Shown: piece by piece, positions 46,470 to 56,930 of the stretch
Numbering within the stretch: the stretch's first letter is position 1
Layout of the letters: each line of letters starts with the position of its first letter
Source of the DNA: Spirometra erinaceieuropaei
Lineage: Eukaryota; Platyhelminthes; Cestoda; Diphyllobothriidea; Diphyllobothriidae
Length of the DNA stretch: 64,000 bases
Assembly (NCBI GenBank): GCA_902702965.1
Contig: CACRXP010000157.1
Span: 218,370 to 282,369, forward strand
Direction: 5' to 3'
Notes under the pieces: model-generated
What the model was told of the DNA's origin: nothing
Databases searched by the model: none
The model's input: the letters and a program-made list of their open reading frames with translations, nothing else
Made by a program: the position numbers and the translations under genes

Positions 46470-46860
46470 TTTATAAAGGCTTATGTCCGTATTGCTACTC
46501 TCTTTCACCATCCCACTCAGAAGAACAAATCTAAACGGACTGTCGACTGTGATAGTAGCTTCCAGTTTTTAAAAGATAGTTTGTATACCAGCCCTTATTG
46601 AATGATCCCGATATTATCGAAGGTGCAGCTGAATTTGTCTTGGACACGGACGCCACTGATATCGTTTTTAGTGCTGTACTATCTCAGGAGCGGCGTGATG
46701 GTGCCGAAGGTGTTCTCCAGTGCCTTAACAACACGCCCATTAAGACGGAGAGTCACTTATACTGTTCTTACTCATTTTGTCATGGAGTGCTGAACATGGG
46801 AACTTTAAGAATCGCGAAGGGTTGCCTGCTGGCCGAACAAGCTGTCATCGTTCATTTCCA
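46470..46860 (+). pseudogene. Ty3/gypsy LTR-retrotransposon polymerase fragment (connection and RNase H start)
   Basis: One frame from 46470 reads FIKAYVRIATLFHHPTQKNK and FQFLKDSLYTSP, the thumb/connection of gypsy polymerase. The next frame from 46598 reads DPDIIEGAAEFVLDTDATDI and FSAVLSQERRDG, the RNase H opening with its first catalytic Asp in DTDA. A frameshift separates the two and no LTRs or integrase are nearby. Isolated relic. Confidence 0.65.
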
Positions 46861-47224
46861 AATGCATGTTTCGTCCAGGTCGTCAGTACGGGACTGCAGA
46901 CGTCTTCTTAGGGAAGCCCCGTCGACTGCCCTGATATCACCATATGCACCATCGCTTTGTATAAAGACCAATGTCTGCTTTGAGCTGCAGCTGACAGGAA
47001 CGACCGCGAATTGCTCCTTTATACAACAGAAAAATTAGTATTGCCAGACCCCCCGTTGGCTTGAACTTGGCGGCCCCATCGACAAGACCCCAAGGTCACC
47101 GAGCCGAAGGGCTAACGATCCTAATAACGTGTCATTGCAGGAGGTAGACGCCCAGAAATACTTGAGTGTGATTCACGGCTTTATTTAAACCGTAGCTTCA
47201 CTCCTCCAAGGTAGCCTTGTCCGC

Positions 47225-47759
47225 GATGTCAGTCCTTTATCTAGTCAAGCTATCTTTCTCTACCTTCGTTGAGGACTGCTTCCTTAAAGTCTTTCGGACA
47301 TTTGTACGGGCACAGTTAGAGTGTGCCATTCAAATGTGAAAACTCTGGTCAACTAAAGATTTCAGTATCCTTGTGACACTGCAAAGGCGGACAACCAAAC
47401 TCGTTAATAGACAGGGCTCACTACCCTACGAAATACGGCTATCCAATCTCGGCCTTTTCCCACTGAGTTACAGACAAATAAGAGGCCACCTTATACAAGC
47501 ATTCCGCATAATTCGCGGTTAGGAGTGTTGTCCCTTACCTGCTGATTTCTTTAAGTTGGCAACCAAAATGAACTTCCGAGTTCATCCACTAAAAATATTT
47601 GTGACTAGCGTCAGGCTGGACTTGCAAAAGTTCTTCTTTCCAAACAGAATGGTCGAGGTCTGGAATGCTCTGCCTGCAAACGTCGTCATTTCCACCTCCG
47701 TCGGGGCTTTTAAGCGCAAGTTGGACCAGTATACCATTAAACGTCATAATGTCACCTGA
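47225..47759 (+). pseudogene. LINE reverse transcriptase C-terminal fragment
   Basis: The plus strand gives FRTFVRAQLECAIQ, a TGA in place of the expected Ala or Gly before the Trp, LQRRTTKLVNRQGSLPYEIR, LGLFPLSYRQIRGHLIQAFR, IIRG then a TAG, and finally NRMVEVWNALPANVVISTSV and AFKRKLDQY to a stop at 47757-47759. This is the C-terminal region after the polymerase domain of CR1-type LINEs. 5'-truncated and broken. Confidence 0.75.
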
Positions 47760-48435
47760 CCGACATCGTCTAAACATTTAGTTCAAACAAATTATCAATG
47801 TTATTGTATTACTGTCTGTAATTTGATAATTTTATTTAATGCCAGTTTACAGGCATTGTCAGGGGAAGAGTTAAGCAAAAAACCGACCAGCAGTGAAGAA
47901 ATTTTGAGGTAAAGGAATAAAATATAGTTGATGGTGGTTTTTGTGGTTTTGAGGGTCCAGAAGAAAAAACTGCTGGCGGCAGACATTCAACCGCCAAGAA
48001 GGGTGGGGGGGGGTTGCAGGGTATCGGAGATTATCGGACGTCGATTCCTTTTATGAAGTTGGGGATAGTCAAAGTACAGGCGTTGAGGGACAGCTGTCGC
48101 TTTTGACCAAAGAAATTGTCCCTGATGAGACCGGCCATAGTGGTCAGAGACCACAAACGCCATCGCTACGGTAGAGTCGATTAGTGGAATCAGCACCCAA
48201 AATGTGTAGAAGCTTTTCTGAATGTAAAAATTGAGTAATAGTTCTCTTAAATAAAGGATAATTTTGCAGATTTTTTAAATTCCTGGGTAGTTTATTCCAA
48301 ATAGCATTGCATTTACAGAAAAGAATCGACGATTAAGTCGGTTTATTAAGGGAATGAGGCTTTCGCCCTTGAGCACCCTATTCATGTCGATAAACAGAAA
48401 TAAAGTCATCAATTACATCAGCAAATGTGAAAAGT
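47760..48435. other. No gene recognised
   Basis: Spacer between two convergent LINE 3' ends. Likely includes untranslated tails of one or both. Confidence 0.4.
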
Positions 48436-49200
48436 TTAAAAGTTAGCGGTAAGTGTGAGCCAGGCGCAAATTGCCGCCGCTAAAAAATCATAACTATATG
48501 TACAGTAGGTTCTCAAAAGATGAGCATCTAGTCTGCACTTAAAGGATTTGACACTTTCGGAAAGAACGACGGCACCAGGGAGTCCATTCCATGCCCCGAT
48601 GACCCTGTGAGAGAAGACTTTCCGTCGAACGTCCGAATGAGCCCGCTTCCTTTGCAGTTTGAAGGGATGATCACGCAGACGGTCAGTCCCGGCCAATTCA
48701 AAGAATTCATCAAAGTCAAGGGCACACTCACGACCTCTGACAATCCTGTAGGTTTGAATGAGGTCGCCGCGCAGTTGCCTGTAATTTAGAGGAAACAGAT
48801 TTAGTTCGGTCAGCCTGGTTTCGTAAGGCAAATGATGAAGATTCTTGACCACCTTCGTAGCCATCGCCTGTACTCTTTCCAGTCGTTGATAATCTTTCTT
48901 CAACCACGGTCGCCAGGCCTGAACTGCATACTCTAAGTGAGACCGGACGAATGCCCCATAGGGTTTTCCGAACAGCTCCTTGTCGATCTGCACAAATCCT
49001 CGCCTTAGCGCAAATAACACCCTTATCGCACTTTTGGCTGCCCTTTGACACTGTGATGATGGTTTCAACGAGGAGGTCATTAGGACGCCCAGGTCTTTCT
49101 GTTCCACAACTAGACTCCTTGCTCGTTTAGCGGGAGGTGACTTGACAGCGATATATACGGACTTGCAGTCATTTGTACTACGAATAATGTTTACTCCTTT
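48436..49200 (-). pseudogene. CR1-like LINE reverse transcriptase C-terminal region, long open frame
   Basis: An open minus-strand frame (from 49260; the convincing part starts near 49190) reads EQKDLGVLMTSSLKPSSQC, LRRGFVQIDKELFGKPYGAF, VRSHLEYAVQAWRPWLKKDY, MATKVVKNL, LPYETRLTELNLFPLNYRQL, RGDLIQTYRIVRG, RVIGAWNGLPGAVVLSESVK and FKCRLDAHL. This is the region following the polymerase motifs in CR1-type LINEs. The catalytic part is absent through 5' truncation, so it has no activity although no stop interrupts about 250 codons. Confidence 0.8.
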
Positions 49201-49221
49201 AGTTATTTCGGTCCCTTTACC

Positions 49222-49295
49222 TGGGCAGATAGCGTAGTGGTGATCCCGCTGCTCACCCACCGAGGGGGCCCGGGTTCAAATCCCACTTGGGGCAA
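49222..49295 (+). repeat. tRNA-like sequence
   Basis: GGGCAGATAGCGTAGTGGTG resembles box A and CCCGGGTTCAAATCCCACTT resembles box B, spaced as in a tRNA gene. The acceptor and T stems pair poorly by eye (only three pairs in the T stem), so it is more likely a tRNA relic or SINE head than an active tRNA gene. Confidence 0.4.
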
Positions 49296-49854
49296 GTTTT
49301 TTGCACATTAATCTGATGGTGTTTTGTCCACTCCCATTGTTAATTCAAAGGACACACAAGGTATTCAAGGTACGGGACGAAGTATTTAAAGGTGTAGGAG
49401 AAACTTTTTAACCAAGCCAACAATATGAAGCAAATAGCAAACGACTCAGCCGCTCTTGGATCAGGAGAGTCCCGCGGTGTCGTTGGCAGAGAACTGATAC
49501 GAAGGAGTATGGTCGTTCCAAAGAAAGTTCTGTCGGAGTTCCATGTGGATCGTTCGAGGAATTGCTGATTAAGCTTCAACTTCTTAATCCAAATGGGCCC
49601 GCGAAGCGTCCAGTAGGCAGAAATCCCGGAAAAGACAAATCCCTCGGAGGTCGAAAAGTCGAAACCAAATTCGAAAGGCGCGCCGACGATATTTAATAGT
49701 ACGTGGCAGGGGAAGAAATAAAAAGACCTCACGGTGACAGTTACGTTGTGGGTGGACATGGTGTCTTAAAGAGGTGAGTGGGTTAAAGGTGCGATTATAT
49801 AAAAGCTTAAATAGCAAAAATAATCCCTTTTGTAATCTACGGAACCATAAAGGA

Positions 49855-51007
49855 TCAAGGCCTGTAAGCCGACAACGTTCTTGGTAAGACAAATGTCGGT
49901 GTTCCGGGGCTGAAATTCTCTTGGTAAAAAAAATGTTGAACGGATTCAATTTCCTTCCGCTCAGTAGCACGCATGAAGCTAAATAAAAAGGAACAGTATT
50001 CCAGACCAGGTCTAACGTACATGTTGAAAAGACGCATTCTAATGTCCCTAGTTTTAAAGTTTCGGAGGATAAACCCGGCCATTCTACGTGCTTTGGAGAC
50101 TATCAAGGCTTAGTGCTCCGAGAGATTAAGGCTCTTGGAGTACGGTATACGCAGATCCTTAATACCCCCTGGCACATTTATGGCGTGGCCTTCAATACTT
50201 AGTTGAGGTTGGCGGTCGTCGCCAACCACCATGACTGAGCATTTATGCCAAGAAAGATGTTATGATTTGCCGGCTTATATCGATATGCAACTTTAAGATC
50301 ATTGGCATACATGAAAGGCTTACCATTCTGAAATAAATCGGGTACATAATTAACGAACAGGCAAAATAAAAGCGGGCTGAGTACACTACCCTGAATGGCT
50401 CCAATCCTCACAAATGTCGGGTCGGAGATAGCAGTGGAAATCTTAACACGTTGCATACGAGCGTCCAGGTAAGAAGATATAAAATTTAAAAGCTTGCCAC
50501 CTATTTCGAAAGAGGACAGTTTGAAGAGAGGAAGAGCATGGTCAACACGATCAAAAGCCTTAGTGAAATCGAAATATACTGTGTGAAGTGCAAAACCATT
50601 GTCCCTAGATTGGAGAACATAGTCGAAGAAAGAAAGTTGACAGGTGTCACAAGACCGGGCTTTGAGGAATCCATGCTGAACACTAATCCGTAAATTAGTC
50701 TCGCTAAGATTTTCAAAACTGCAGGGAGGGTCTTTACTCGCTGAAAATCATCAAATAGCGTAGATTAACCGTGCTTAGGAATGGGCAAAATGTGTGATAC
50801 CTTCCACACGATAGGATAAGTTAGACTTTCAAGAGCGAGATTAAATATCTTGCATAAGAGTGATGGGAAAATAGCATTTATATCGGCTTTTAAAATGCTT
50901 TCTGGGACACCATCAGGTCCCTGGCTATGAGATTGACGAAAACGCCCAATCGCAACAGTCACATCCCACAGAGTGAGAGTTGCATTTTCGAGAACTGCCC
51001 CGCTCAA
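49855..51007 (-). pseudogene. LINE reverse transcriptase (copy E)
   Basis: Minus strand: TLWDVTVAIGRFRQSHSQGP then DGVPESILKADI (finger region), VWKVSHILPIPKHG, a broken motif A region near 50700-50500, RIGAIQGSVLSPLLFCLFVN (motif B), FMYANDLKVAY (motif C, with Asn in place of the first Asp of YADD), and thumb-region KARRMAGFILRNFKTRDIRM, YVRPGLEYCSFLFSFM. Broken into several frames. Both the frame breaks and the lost catalytic Asp make it inactive. Confidence 0.8.
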
Positions 51008-51589
51008 AGCCTGGGTGGTCGGAAGTGGAGTGGTCGAGTCTTCAATAAACGTTTTGGCCAGGAAATCATTGAAGTTATCAGCGGTTCACTGGGCATCAAC
51101 TATGCGATTTCCGAGAGCGTATCCGAGGATGGGATGCGGCGTCTTTCGGTGAGTTCGTATTTTGTTAGAGAAAAGTTTCGATACACTTAAAGAATGGTTT
51201 TTGGTAAACTGAATCTCCTCGGCTAGCTGATTCGCATCGGACAATCGCTTAGGCAGCTTAAAAATATCACAAATCAAGGGCAGAACGGAGACGGCGTTCT
51301 GAAGATGGAATCGACGATAAAGTCTGCGACGAAAGGGCAAGGGTAGGAAAATATCATCCCGAACATTAATTATTTTCTTTCGGCGAACAAAACGAGAAAT
51401 AAGCGGATCAAAAAGTTCGAACAGTTTCACAGTGCAAGCATTTACACCCGATCTAAGGAACAAATCAGTCCAGTCGTAGGAATTTAAGTGTTTTAATAAT
51501 TCGGTCGAGCGAGTTGATCGGGAATCGCGGACAAAGTCATTCTTTTAGGGGAAACGTTATGTTAGCCTCCAGTTCCAACGTTGAAACAA

Positions 51590-52195
51590 CTATGCCATGT
51601 TGTGAGCCCAGAGTGGGCCTAGGGATGACACTGACGATGGCATGTAGCCTCTACGGAAAATTAGATCAAGCGTGATTGATCCGCATGTGGGATAATCGGC
51701 AACCTGAGACCACATTCCAACATCGACAACCTCAAGAAAGTCTTCGAACCTTCTGGGACCGGAAGGCGGAAACCAGCGGACGTCAGGGGGATTAAAGTCA
51801 CGCGCAACCAATTGATACTTAATGCTTAAGTCGGTCGCAGCCTGAAATGCATGTGAGAGTAAACGATCAAAATTGTTGTTGGCGTTGGGAGAGCGATAAA
51901 CACAGCCAGCGAGTAAGGAGAACTTACTTTTAGTGAAATTTGGATCCAGCAGCTGCCTTCTACTGCGGAAAAGTGCGGGAGGTCAAACGGTAAAAATGTA
52001 AACGTTTGCTTAACGTAGACGTAACTGACCCCACCACGGCTATCTTGGCGATCATTTCGAATGCAATTATAGCCTAGAAGAATGAGTTCGGAGTCAGCTA
52101 CGGTGGCTGATGCCCATGTCTCAGTTACTAAAACAATATCTGGACAATGGACGAACACCACAGTCTAAAGCAAAGGCATCTTATTTAGCAAGGAT
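51590..52195 (-). pseudogene. LINE endonuclease domain (copy E)
   Basis: Minus strand: RSLLNKMPLL, a stop, then PDIVLVTETWASATVADSEL, LLGYNCIRNDRQDSRGGVSY (endonuclease core with the TETW motif), and, after a frame change near 51840, CVYRSPNANNNFDRLLSH, VARDFNPPDVRWFP (the GDFN motif with Arg in place of Gly) and SQVADYPTCGSITLDLIF. This is the expected motif order of the CR1/jockey-group endonuclease. Confidence 0.8.
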
Positions 52196-52759
52196 CTGGC
52201 ATTTAGAGCAAAACGTTTGATGTGCTACGTCAACCAGCGTTTGGCTGCCCACGGAATACAGGGTTCGGATGTACCCACCCGGTTCTGCATAACATTTTCT
52301 GGCATCAAAAGAATCTGACGTGGATAAACAAGGGTGGGACTTGGGGGAGGAATTGACGGGCAGGGAAGCTGACAACGATTGTTAGCTAACTCATTTTCAG
52401 CTGGAAATCCACGGGCCGGACACTCAACATATTCTCTCCGGAACGAAACTGAGGATCGGATGAGTTAGCTGACCCAGTATGACATTAGCATGAGGAATGC
52501 ATTGGTAAACCGACCGTGGTGGAAACAAGTTAGGGTTGGGGGACGCATTGCTTCCTTTGAAACAGGAGTTCTGTTAAAAGGCGGGAATTTCGGCACATTC
52601 AACCTATCCGCCTCAATATGAAGGCTGGGGGCAACTGCAAACACGCTACGTTTTGTATAGGGGTGTTTAAAGTACTTTCTGCCGATTGTGGGGGGAAAGA
52701 TTTCATAATGGTGTTGAATTTATCGGGGGTCAGAGTGGATAAGATGGCATTTGGACTTG

Positions 52760-54392
52760 CCCTTATGTGCATATATTTGGAGGGTTAGAGGCAGATCCCT
52801 TTATGACCATATTTATGTACAGTGCTTTCACATATTCGTATTCAAAAATAAAATTACAGGCATTTACAATGTTATCGCGTCAAAGTTTGATCGTAATCAT
52901 AAGATAGTGCATAAGGGCACTACAAATTAGTAAGACAGGATTGAATATGACACTGTTTTACAGAACTGGCTGTGGGTAGTCATGCTGCAAAAGCCGACTT
53001 CTATCAAAAAATAGACGAGCAAGTTTTCTTTTAAACACACAAATTGTGTCAGCCGTCACCATCTCGCATGGAAGCGAGTTCCACGATCGGACAACACACT
53101 GGCTCAGTGAAAACTTTCTACGGTCTAAACGCGTGCGTTCACTCTTGACTTTGTAGGCATGACCGCGTAATTGGTTTGTACGGCAAACTCAAAGACGTCC
53201 TCCGTTCTTAATGAGCAACCTTGGCCACGGACAATCCGGACTGTCCAGATTGGACTGCAGTTTATTTGTCTATAAGATAGAGGGAGTAAACCGAGCACGT
53301 TCAGCCTCTTGTGATAAGACAAATGCTTTAGATCGTTGCTGCTCTGGGTTGCACGTGTTCGAGTAAGTCGATATCCTTTTATATCCATGGTGAAGCTGCT
53401 GGCATTCCATGCCCCAGTTGGGGTCTTAGAAAGACGCCAAAAGTCTTTTGAGGAGTTCGGAGGAAATATGTTAAATGAACGTCTGACCCAGTGTACAGTA
53501 CTTATTGCCTTCTGGAACATCTTTCTACAGTGTTCTGATGGCGATAGAGATCTGGGTGCATGGGCGACCACAAATCTGTGTCTTTCCACAGTTTCTAAGG
53601 CTGTCCCGTTAATATAGTACTGGTGTTTAGGAGAGGCATTTGGGCCGGTGTTCAGGTGCAAGACCACGCATATGGACACGTTAAACTTCAAAAGCCATCT
53701 ATTCGACCAAGCACACAGTTTGTCGATGGTCGACTGCAACTTCTCTCCATCATCATCGCACTTGACTTCACTCCATATTTTTATGTCATCCGCGAACACG
53801 AGGGCCTTACCATTCACTTCGATGATGCAGTCATTAACATAAATCAGGTAGAGTACTGGGCCTAAAACAGAACCCTGTGGGACATCACTTTCCACCCTTT
53901 CGCATCCCGAGGTAGAGTTGTCAACGACCATTCTTTGTACCCTGGCGGACAGAAAGCTCCTGGTCCGTTTAAACGTTCTTCCTTGAATTCGTACATCCCA
54001 GATCTTCTGTAAAAGAAGGCTGTGCGGGACACTGTCAAAGGCCTTCTTGAAGTCAAAAAATATAACATCAACTGGAAAGCCCTTATGGATAGCTCGTGTC
54101 CATTTCTCGTTCGAGTAACGAACACTCGTTAGGCAGGAGCGTCCTGGACGAAAGTCGTGTTGGACATCACACAATATTTTGTTCTGTTCCAGGTATTTCA
54201 TCAAGTGTCGTTTGATAATGCGTCCCATGATTCTACACGCGATGCAAGTAAGACTGAGGACACGATATTTTCTGCAGTCAAGTGTTGAGCCTCCTTCATG
54301 GATCGGGGTAATTAGTGCTCACTTTCATCCCTCCAGGAGCTCGCCGTCGCCAAATGAATTTCGAAGTATTGCGGATAATGCCTTGCACAGTT
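52760..54392 (-). mobile_element. CR1-like LINE, copy D2, 5'-truncated
   Basis: Inverted relative to copy D1 and alignable with 44735-46320, including the untranslated tail (ATTTTATTTTTGAATACGAA against ATTTTATTTTGAGTGCGAA). Starts abruptly at about 54392 within the region before motif A, so it is a 5'-truncated insertion. Clearly less decayed than D1. Confidence 0.8.
53125..54228 (-). CDS. CR1-like LINE reverse transcriptase, long open frame in truncated copy D2
   Basis: A 367-codon open frame: GRIIKRHLMKYLEQNKILCD, DFRPGRSCLTSVRY, VIFFDFKKAFDSVPHSLLLQ (motif A with its catalytic Asp), SDVPQGSVLGPVLYLIYVND (motif B), KALVFADDIKIW (motif C, the catalytic Asp pair intact), WSNRWLLKFNVS, then thumb LKHLSYHKRLNVLGLLPLSY and IWTVRIVRGQGC. 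Near 53185 the frame leaves the expected one: the downstream frame QLRGHAYKVKSERTRLDRRK, WNSLPCEMVTADT would be the natural end. The same shift is seen in D1. The endonuclease and finger region are missing, so no retrotransposition-competent protein is made. The start is not a natural start. Confidence 0.8.
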   Translation of the reverse strand: MGRIIKRHLMKYLEQNKILCDVQHDFRPGRSCLTSVRYSNEKWTRAIHKGFPVDVIFFDFKKAFDSVPHSLLLQKIWDVRIQGRTFKRTRSFLSARVQRMVVDNSTSGCERVESDVPQGSVLGPVLYLIYVNDCIIEVNGKALVFADDIKIWSEVKCDDDGEKLQSTIDKLCAWSNRWLLKFNVSICVVLHLNTGPNASPKHQYYINGTALETVERHRFVVAHAPRSLSPSEHCRKMFQKAISTVHWVRRSFNIFPPNSSKDFWRLSKTPTGAWNASSFTMDIKGYRLTRTRATQSSNDLKHLSYHKRLNVLGLLPLSYRQINCSPIWTVRIVRGQGCSLRTEDVFEFAVQTNYAVMPTKSRVNARV

Positions 54393-56915
54393 AATTAGCA
54401 AGTTTTACTTAAACACATGCTTATTCTTGCTAGGTGTTGCTCGGGGAATCGGTAGATTCGTGTGTATATCAGGCGTGTTGGTATGTTTAAAGATCTCAGC
54501 ATCAAGAGTAGTCAATTTCCCTACAGAATTGACTACCCCGTGACGTGCAGAGGCCGCAGATAATGTTGTAGAAGACTTATTCTAACTGAGAATTGTTATC
54601 ATTATCTAGATGCCTGATTTTGACGATCTCAATTTGTTCAGTCTTCGATGCAATGGTGTGAGGTCTGGCGAAAATAAATAGTGCCATTTACGACAGAATT
54701 CTCTCGTTAGCTCCCTCCTCGAGAAGATATAATGGACTTCAATCAAGGAGGAGAAAAGGGTAACTAGTCTCGGCGCATTACGACTAAGCGAGCGCTGGTC
54801 GTTTAGCTTATGCGACACTGAAACCCAAGCCACGCCTTTGCAGGAACAAATGAGCTCTCTTTATAGCAGATAAGTGACTCAGAATGTTTCGCAGTACAAG
54901 ATTACGTTTGCGTTCTATTCTCTTCTCAGTTTCGGAACTTATTACTCCAATAACTTGAAACGCCTGTTCAATGGCTTATTCAGAAGTGTTGCTTAAGTCG
55001 TCATATAACAACTGATCAAGTATTTAGTCGCAACTAGCAGAGGCGTAGTTTTGAACGATTAAGGGGTCAAAAGGTTCTAATTTGACCAAAGGGATTTTTG
55101 AGTTAACCATATTGAGAAACCACGGTATTACCGTCGAAAGTTAGCCTGTTCTCCAGTTGCTTTTCCAGTAGCTGAATTCTTAGTGGTCCTACCTATCTTT
55201 TTAGCTTATCCTGAGCTTAACCAAATTACTCGAAAATACAACGGCATCTTAAAATGACTATTTTTAACACGTCACTAGTGGAGACATTCGTTCGTTCAAA
55301 ATAGATGCGTCTTAAATAAGTTTAAATTCTAGAAAACCCAGCCTTCTGTGATCTTCTGATAGATTCACCTAACAACTGACCTGCGGTAGTTGTGATATCT
55401 TAGTTTTTCAGAACTCCCAAACAAACATTTGACAAACGTATGTTGCCATAATAGGAGAAATATGTCACGAGAGAATCCATGCTTATTCCTATATGTGAAC
55501 AGTTATGGCTGATTTCGGCAGTTTTTAAAATCCATGCGCATTGTTGTCAATGTTGTTCATTTGCTTGGAATCGCCCACGGATCGAATCTGCATGCATATT
55601 TTTCTTCAGTCAACTCAGCAAGCCTAATGCGGTGATTTTCATGCCGGAAAGCTACAATAACAGGCTTCAGTGAAATATTTCTGTCCACACTATCAAGTCC
55701 CATCGCAGATGCGGACGAACATGTTCAGGTAAAATTTAATGCGGTCTCTGATGATGGGGTTGACGGAAAGTTCGTAACACTAGGTATATACAACACAGGT
55801 CGCCATTATTGCGCCTCCCTCCCACTGCCAACGCTGTGTCTCCTATGCTCGATCTGCAACCAGGCATATGATCATTACTTATCAAGCGAGGGCAAAGTCC
55901 AACTCGGTAACAGTCAGCACTGAATGAGCATACGCATGGTTTTTTCTTCTTAGGCATGTGGACAATGTGCTGGAAAAACAGTAAGTGGGTGAGCATTACC
56001 AAGTCGTCCACTTTGGGCCAAAAAAGTGAGGAGATGAAAACAGAGTTGTTCCACATCGACATGAATAAGTTTACGGGCAGGTCTCCATAAACATTTACTC
56101 GCATCACTTTCTACCTCGTTTGCACCTTCCGAACGTTGAGACAGTGAGACGATGACATTTTCAAGCAATGTTAAATTTGGAATTCCATAAAGTTGCTATA
56201 GACAGCGAGAAATCGCGGGCACAACGCAAGTTGTATGAATACCTATCAATTTAATATAAGCATACATCACCTTTATCGCCAACCAAATTCAATCTGAGTA
56301 ATGGTCACAGTAGTCAGCTGCCCAAAGAGAACATGAGTAAATATGCGAAAGTCGAAAAGAGAGTATTTTTTGTAAAGGTGCAAAAAGCTGACACGTCCAG
56401 TCACTAGGATTTAGTGAAAAAAATCTGCAAATTTAGACTTCGAAGTGACTTTTATGAAGACATTGTTTCCGGATCACAATATTTGAGAGATCGTTCATGG
56501 AGTTCGCGAAGCGGGCCCAGAGATGCATGACACCTAAAGAACTAGACCGCAAGAAGAATTTGTACATGGGTACCAGCAACCTTGCCAATGACTAAGGGGT
56601 GTTCTCGCAGAAAGACGCTTCGTTGGCCATTGCTCAGCATCTTCGCAAGCACTATCGCCATGGCTTCCCATTTTGAAAAAAAAGTTGTACTCTTAATTTA
56701 GGATCTGCCTTGGAGAGCATTATATTTTTGCGATAAAAAATACCTAGTTCACAATTTTCTTTAGACCAGTCCACTTATATTGTTCATATTTTGGTTTATT
56801 GTTTAATTTCCTGGTTGTCGTTTTACTAAGCTAAGTGAATCTAAAGAGTTCACTCGGGCATTTAAAACAGCGCTGGTTTTGGATACCACAGGCTCGAGAG
56901 GCTGCAGAATCGAGA
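54393..56915. other. Upstream of the ATPase gene; no other gene recognised
   Basis: Two and a half kilobases with short ORFs only. It presumably holds the promoter and 5' untranslated exon(s) of the Na+/K+-ATPase gene, but I see no clear TATA box or initiator that I could defend. Confidence 0.4.
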
Positions 56916-56930
56916 ATGGGTGTCAAATCG
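56916..56930 (+). CDS. Na+/K+-ATPase alpha, putative first coding exon (MGVKS)
   Basis: ATG GGT GTC AAA TCG is followed at once by a GTGCGT donor. It joins in phase 0 over a 72-bp intron to the acceptor TTCTAATGTAG at 57002. Alpha subunits usually start with Met-Gly and a basic stretch, so the fit is good. The next exon has a TAG directly upstream of its first codon, so translation must enter by splicing. Confidence 0.6.

Larger units (their letters stand above)
49340..52740 (-). mobile_element. Non-LTR retrotransposon, copy E, decayed but long
   Basis: Reading leftwards: possible 5' region to about 52200, endonuclease (52195-51590), linker with ORF remnants (51463-51086), reverse transcriptase (51007-49855), and a C-terminal region and tail to about 49340. 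The motif sequences differ from the other LINEs here, so it is a separate family. Many stops and frameshifts. Confidence 0.75.

Noticed and set aside
49222..49295. A functional tRNA gene
   Set aside because: Boxes A and B are present but the T and acceptor stems pair poorly, so I list it only as a tRNA-like sequence.
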